Source: Geothermovivens sp964644845
GTDB lineage: Bacteria; Zhuqueibacterota; Zhuqueibacteria; Oleimicrobiales; Geothermoviventaceae
NCBI GenBank assembly: GCA_964644845.1
Contig: CAZXXS010000027.1
Span: 1-45,370, forward strand
Direction: 5' to 3'
DNA: 45,370 nucleotides
The notes beneath the pieces are model-generated. The model ran no database searches and was not told the DNA's origin. It was given only the letters and a program-made list of their open reading frames with translations. Made by a program: the position numbers and the translations under genes. Below, in pieces: positions 45,016 to 45,370 of this stretch (position 1 is its first letter; each line of letters opens with the position of its first letter).

Positions 45016-45226
45016 CTTTCGCCGAGGACTGAAGTCCCCGGCTACGTCAGATGGAAACCGGCTGAAGCCGGTTGGAGGTTGCAGGGTAACCTGGTTCCTG
45101 CCTGTGCCAGCCCTGTCGGCTCTGGTCGCGAGGCCTCGGCGTTTCCTCGACGTGCCGTGTTCGCCGCGAGCAAGCCGCCTTCAGGCGGCGCCTTTTCCAC
45201 GTAGCCCGGGGATTGGATCCCCGGGC
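45016..45226 (+). repeat. Four-hairpin palindromic cassette, copy 2
   Basis: The same four elements as copy 1 in the same order and spacing: GGACTGAAGTCC (45026-45037), AACCGGCTGAAGCCGGTT (45056-45073), GCCGCCTTCAGGCGGC (45174-45189) and GCCCGGGGAT/ATCCCCGGGC (45204-45213/45217-45226). The last stem differs from copy 1 by a compensatory change (A to G on one arm, T to C on the other). The sequences between the palindromes have diverged much more. Beyond 45227 nothing is recognised. Confidence 0.85.
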
Positions 45227-45370
45227 GGACATGTCCAGATCCCCATTCATCTCCACATCTCCTCTTTTTTGGGAACCAGATCGTGGGCACCGCGTCAAAG
45301 GCAGGCCAAACTGGGGCTTTTGGAGCAAGAAGAAGTGCGGGTGTTGTGCAGAGCGCGTTTTTTTCCGCAG

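Noticed and set aside
44759..45226. CRISPR array
   Set aside because: There are only two units with several palindromes each and diverged internal sequence; no short regular repeat-spacer pattern and no cas genes.
44846..45329. Short open frames in the terminal repeat region
   Set aside because: They run through the palindromic repeats, have no ribosome binding site and no protein family features.

Overview
The window is 45.4 kb of bacterial chromosome carrying an almost uninterrupted transcription and translation supercluster, followed by about 13 kb of accessory and house-keeping genes. All genes lie on the + strand. The conserved gene order, the tRNA-Trp between rpmG and secE, the long K/E-rich tails on several proteins and the zinc-binding (Cys-containing) forms of L33, S14, S4, L36, L24 and adenylate kinase suggest a GC-rich, possibly thermophilic member of a deep lineage, perhaps within or near the FCB superphylum. 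I cannot name a genus, and the placement is inference.

Layout. 1-98 is the 3' end of one tuf copy. It is followed by rpmG, tRNA-Trp(CCA), secE, nusG, rplK, rplA, rplJ, rplL, rpoB and rpoC (133-11983). A good sigma70-like promoter (12133-12161) opens the str block rpsL, rpsG, fusA, tuf (12189-16552). The S10, spc and alpha blocks then run without a visible break from rpsJ to rplQ (16592-32509), including secY, adk, map, infA and rpmJ. They end at a textbook intrinsic terminator (32537-32567).

After a 0.7 kb non-coding gap come uppP (undecaprenyl-diphosphate phosphatase), a class I glutamine-amidotransferase-like peptidase, an SNF-family Na+-dependent transporter with a tiny overlapping MetS-like subunit, and holA (DNA polymerase III delta). 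Next is a compact envelope-stress-like cassette: an ECF sigma factor, a zinc-type membrane anti-sigma factor, and a secreted HtrA/PDZ protein in which all three expected catalytic residues are replaced. A terminator and a structured non-coding leader separate this cassette from a secreted tricorn-type protease whose catalytic residues are intact. The window ends in a non-coding stretch with two tandem copies of a four-hairpin palindromic cassette that shows compensatory base changes.

Most notable: the apparently dead HtrA-like protein encoded with a sigma/anti-sigma pair; a hairpin with a U tract that contains the fusA ribosome binding site; an intrinsic terminator between secE and nusG; TTG start codons concentrated in small-subunit ribosomal protein genes; a tuf gene with codon use very unlike its neighbours and a 3' end identical to the second copy; a Cys4 insertion in EF-Tu; and candidate structured RNAs upstream of rpsM and of the tricorn gene.
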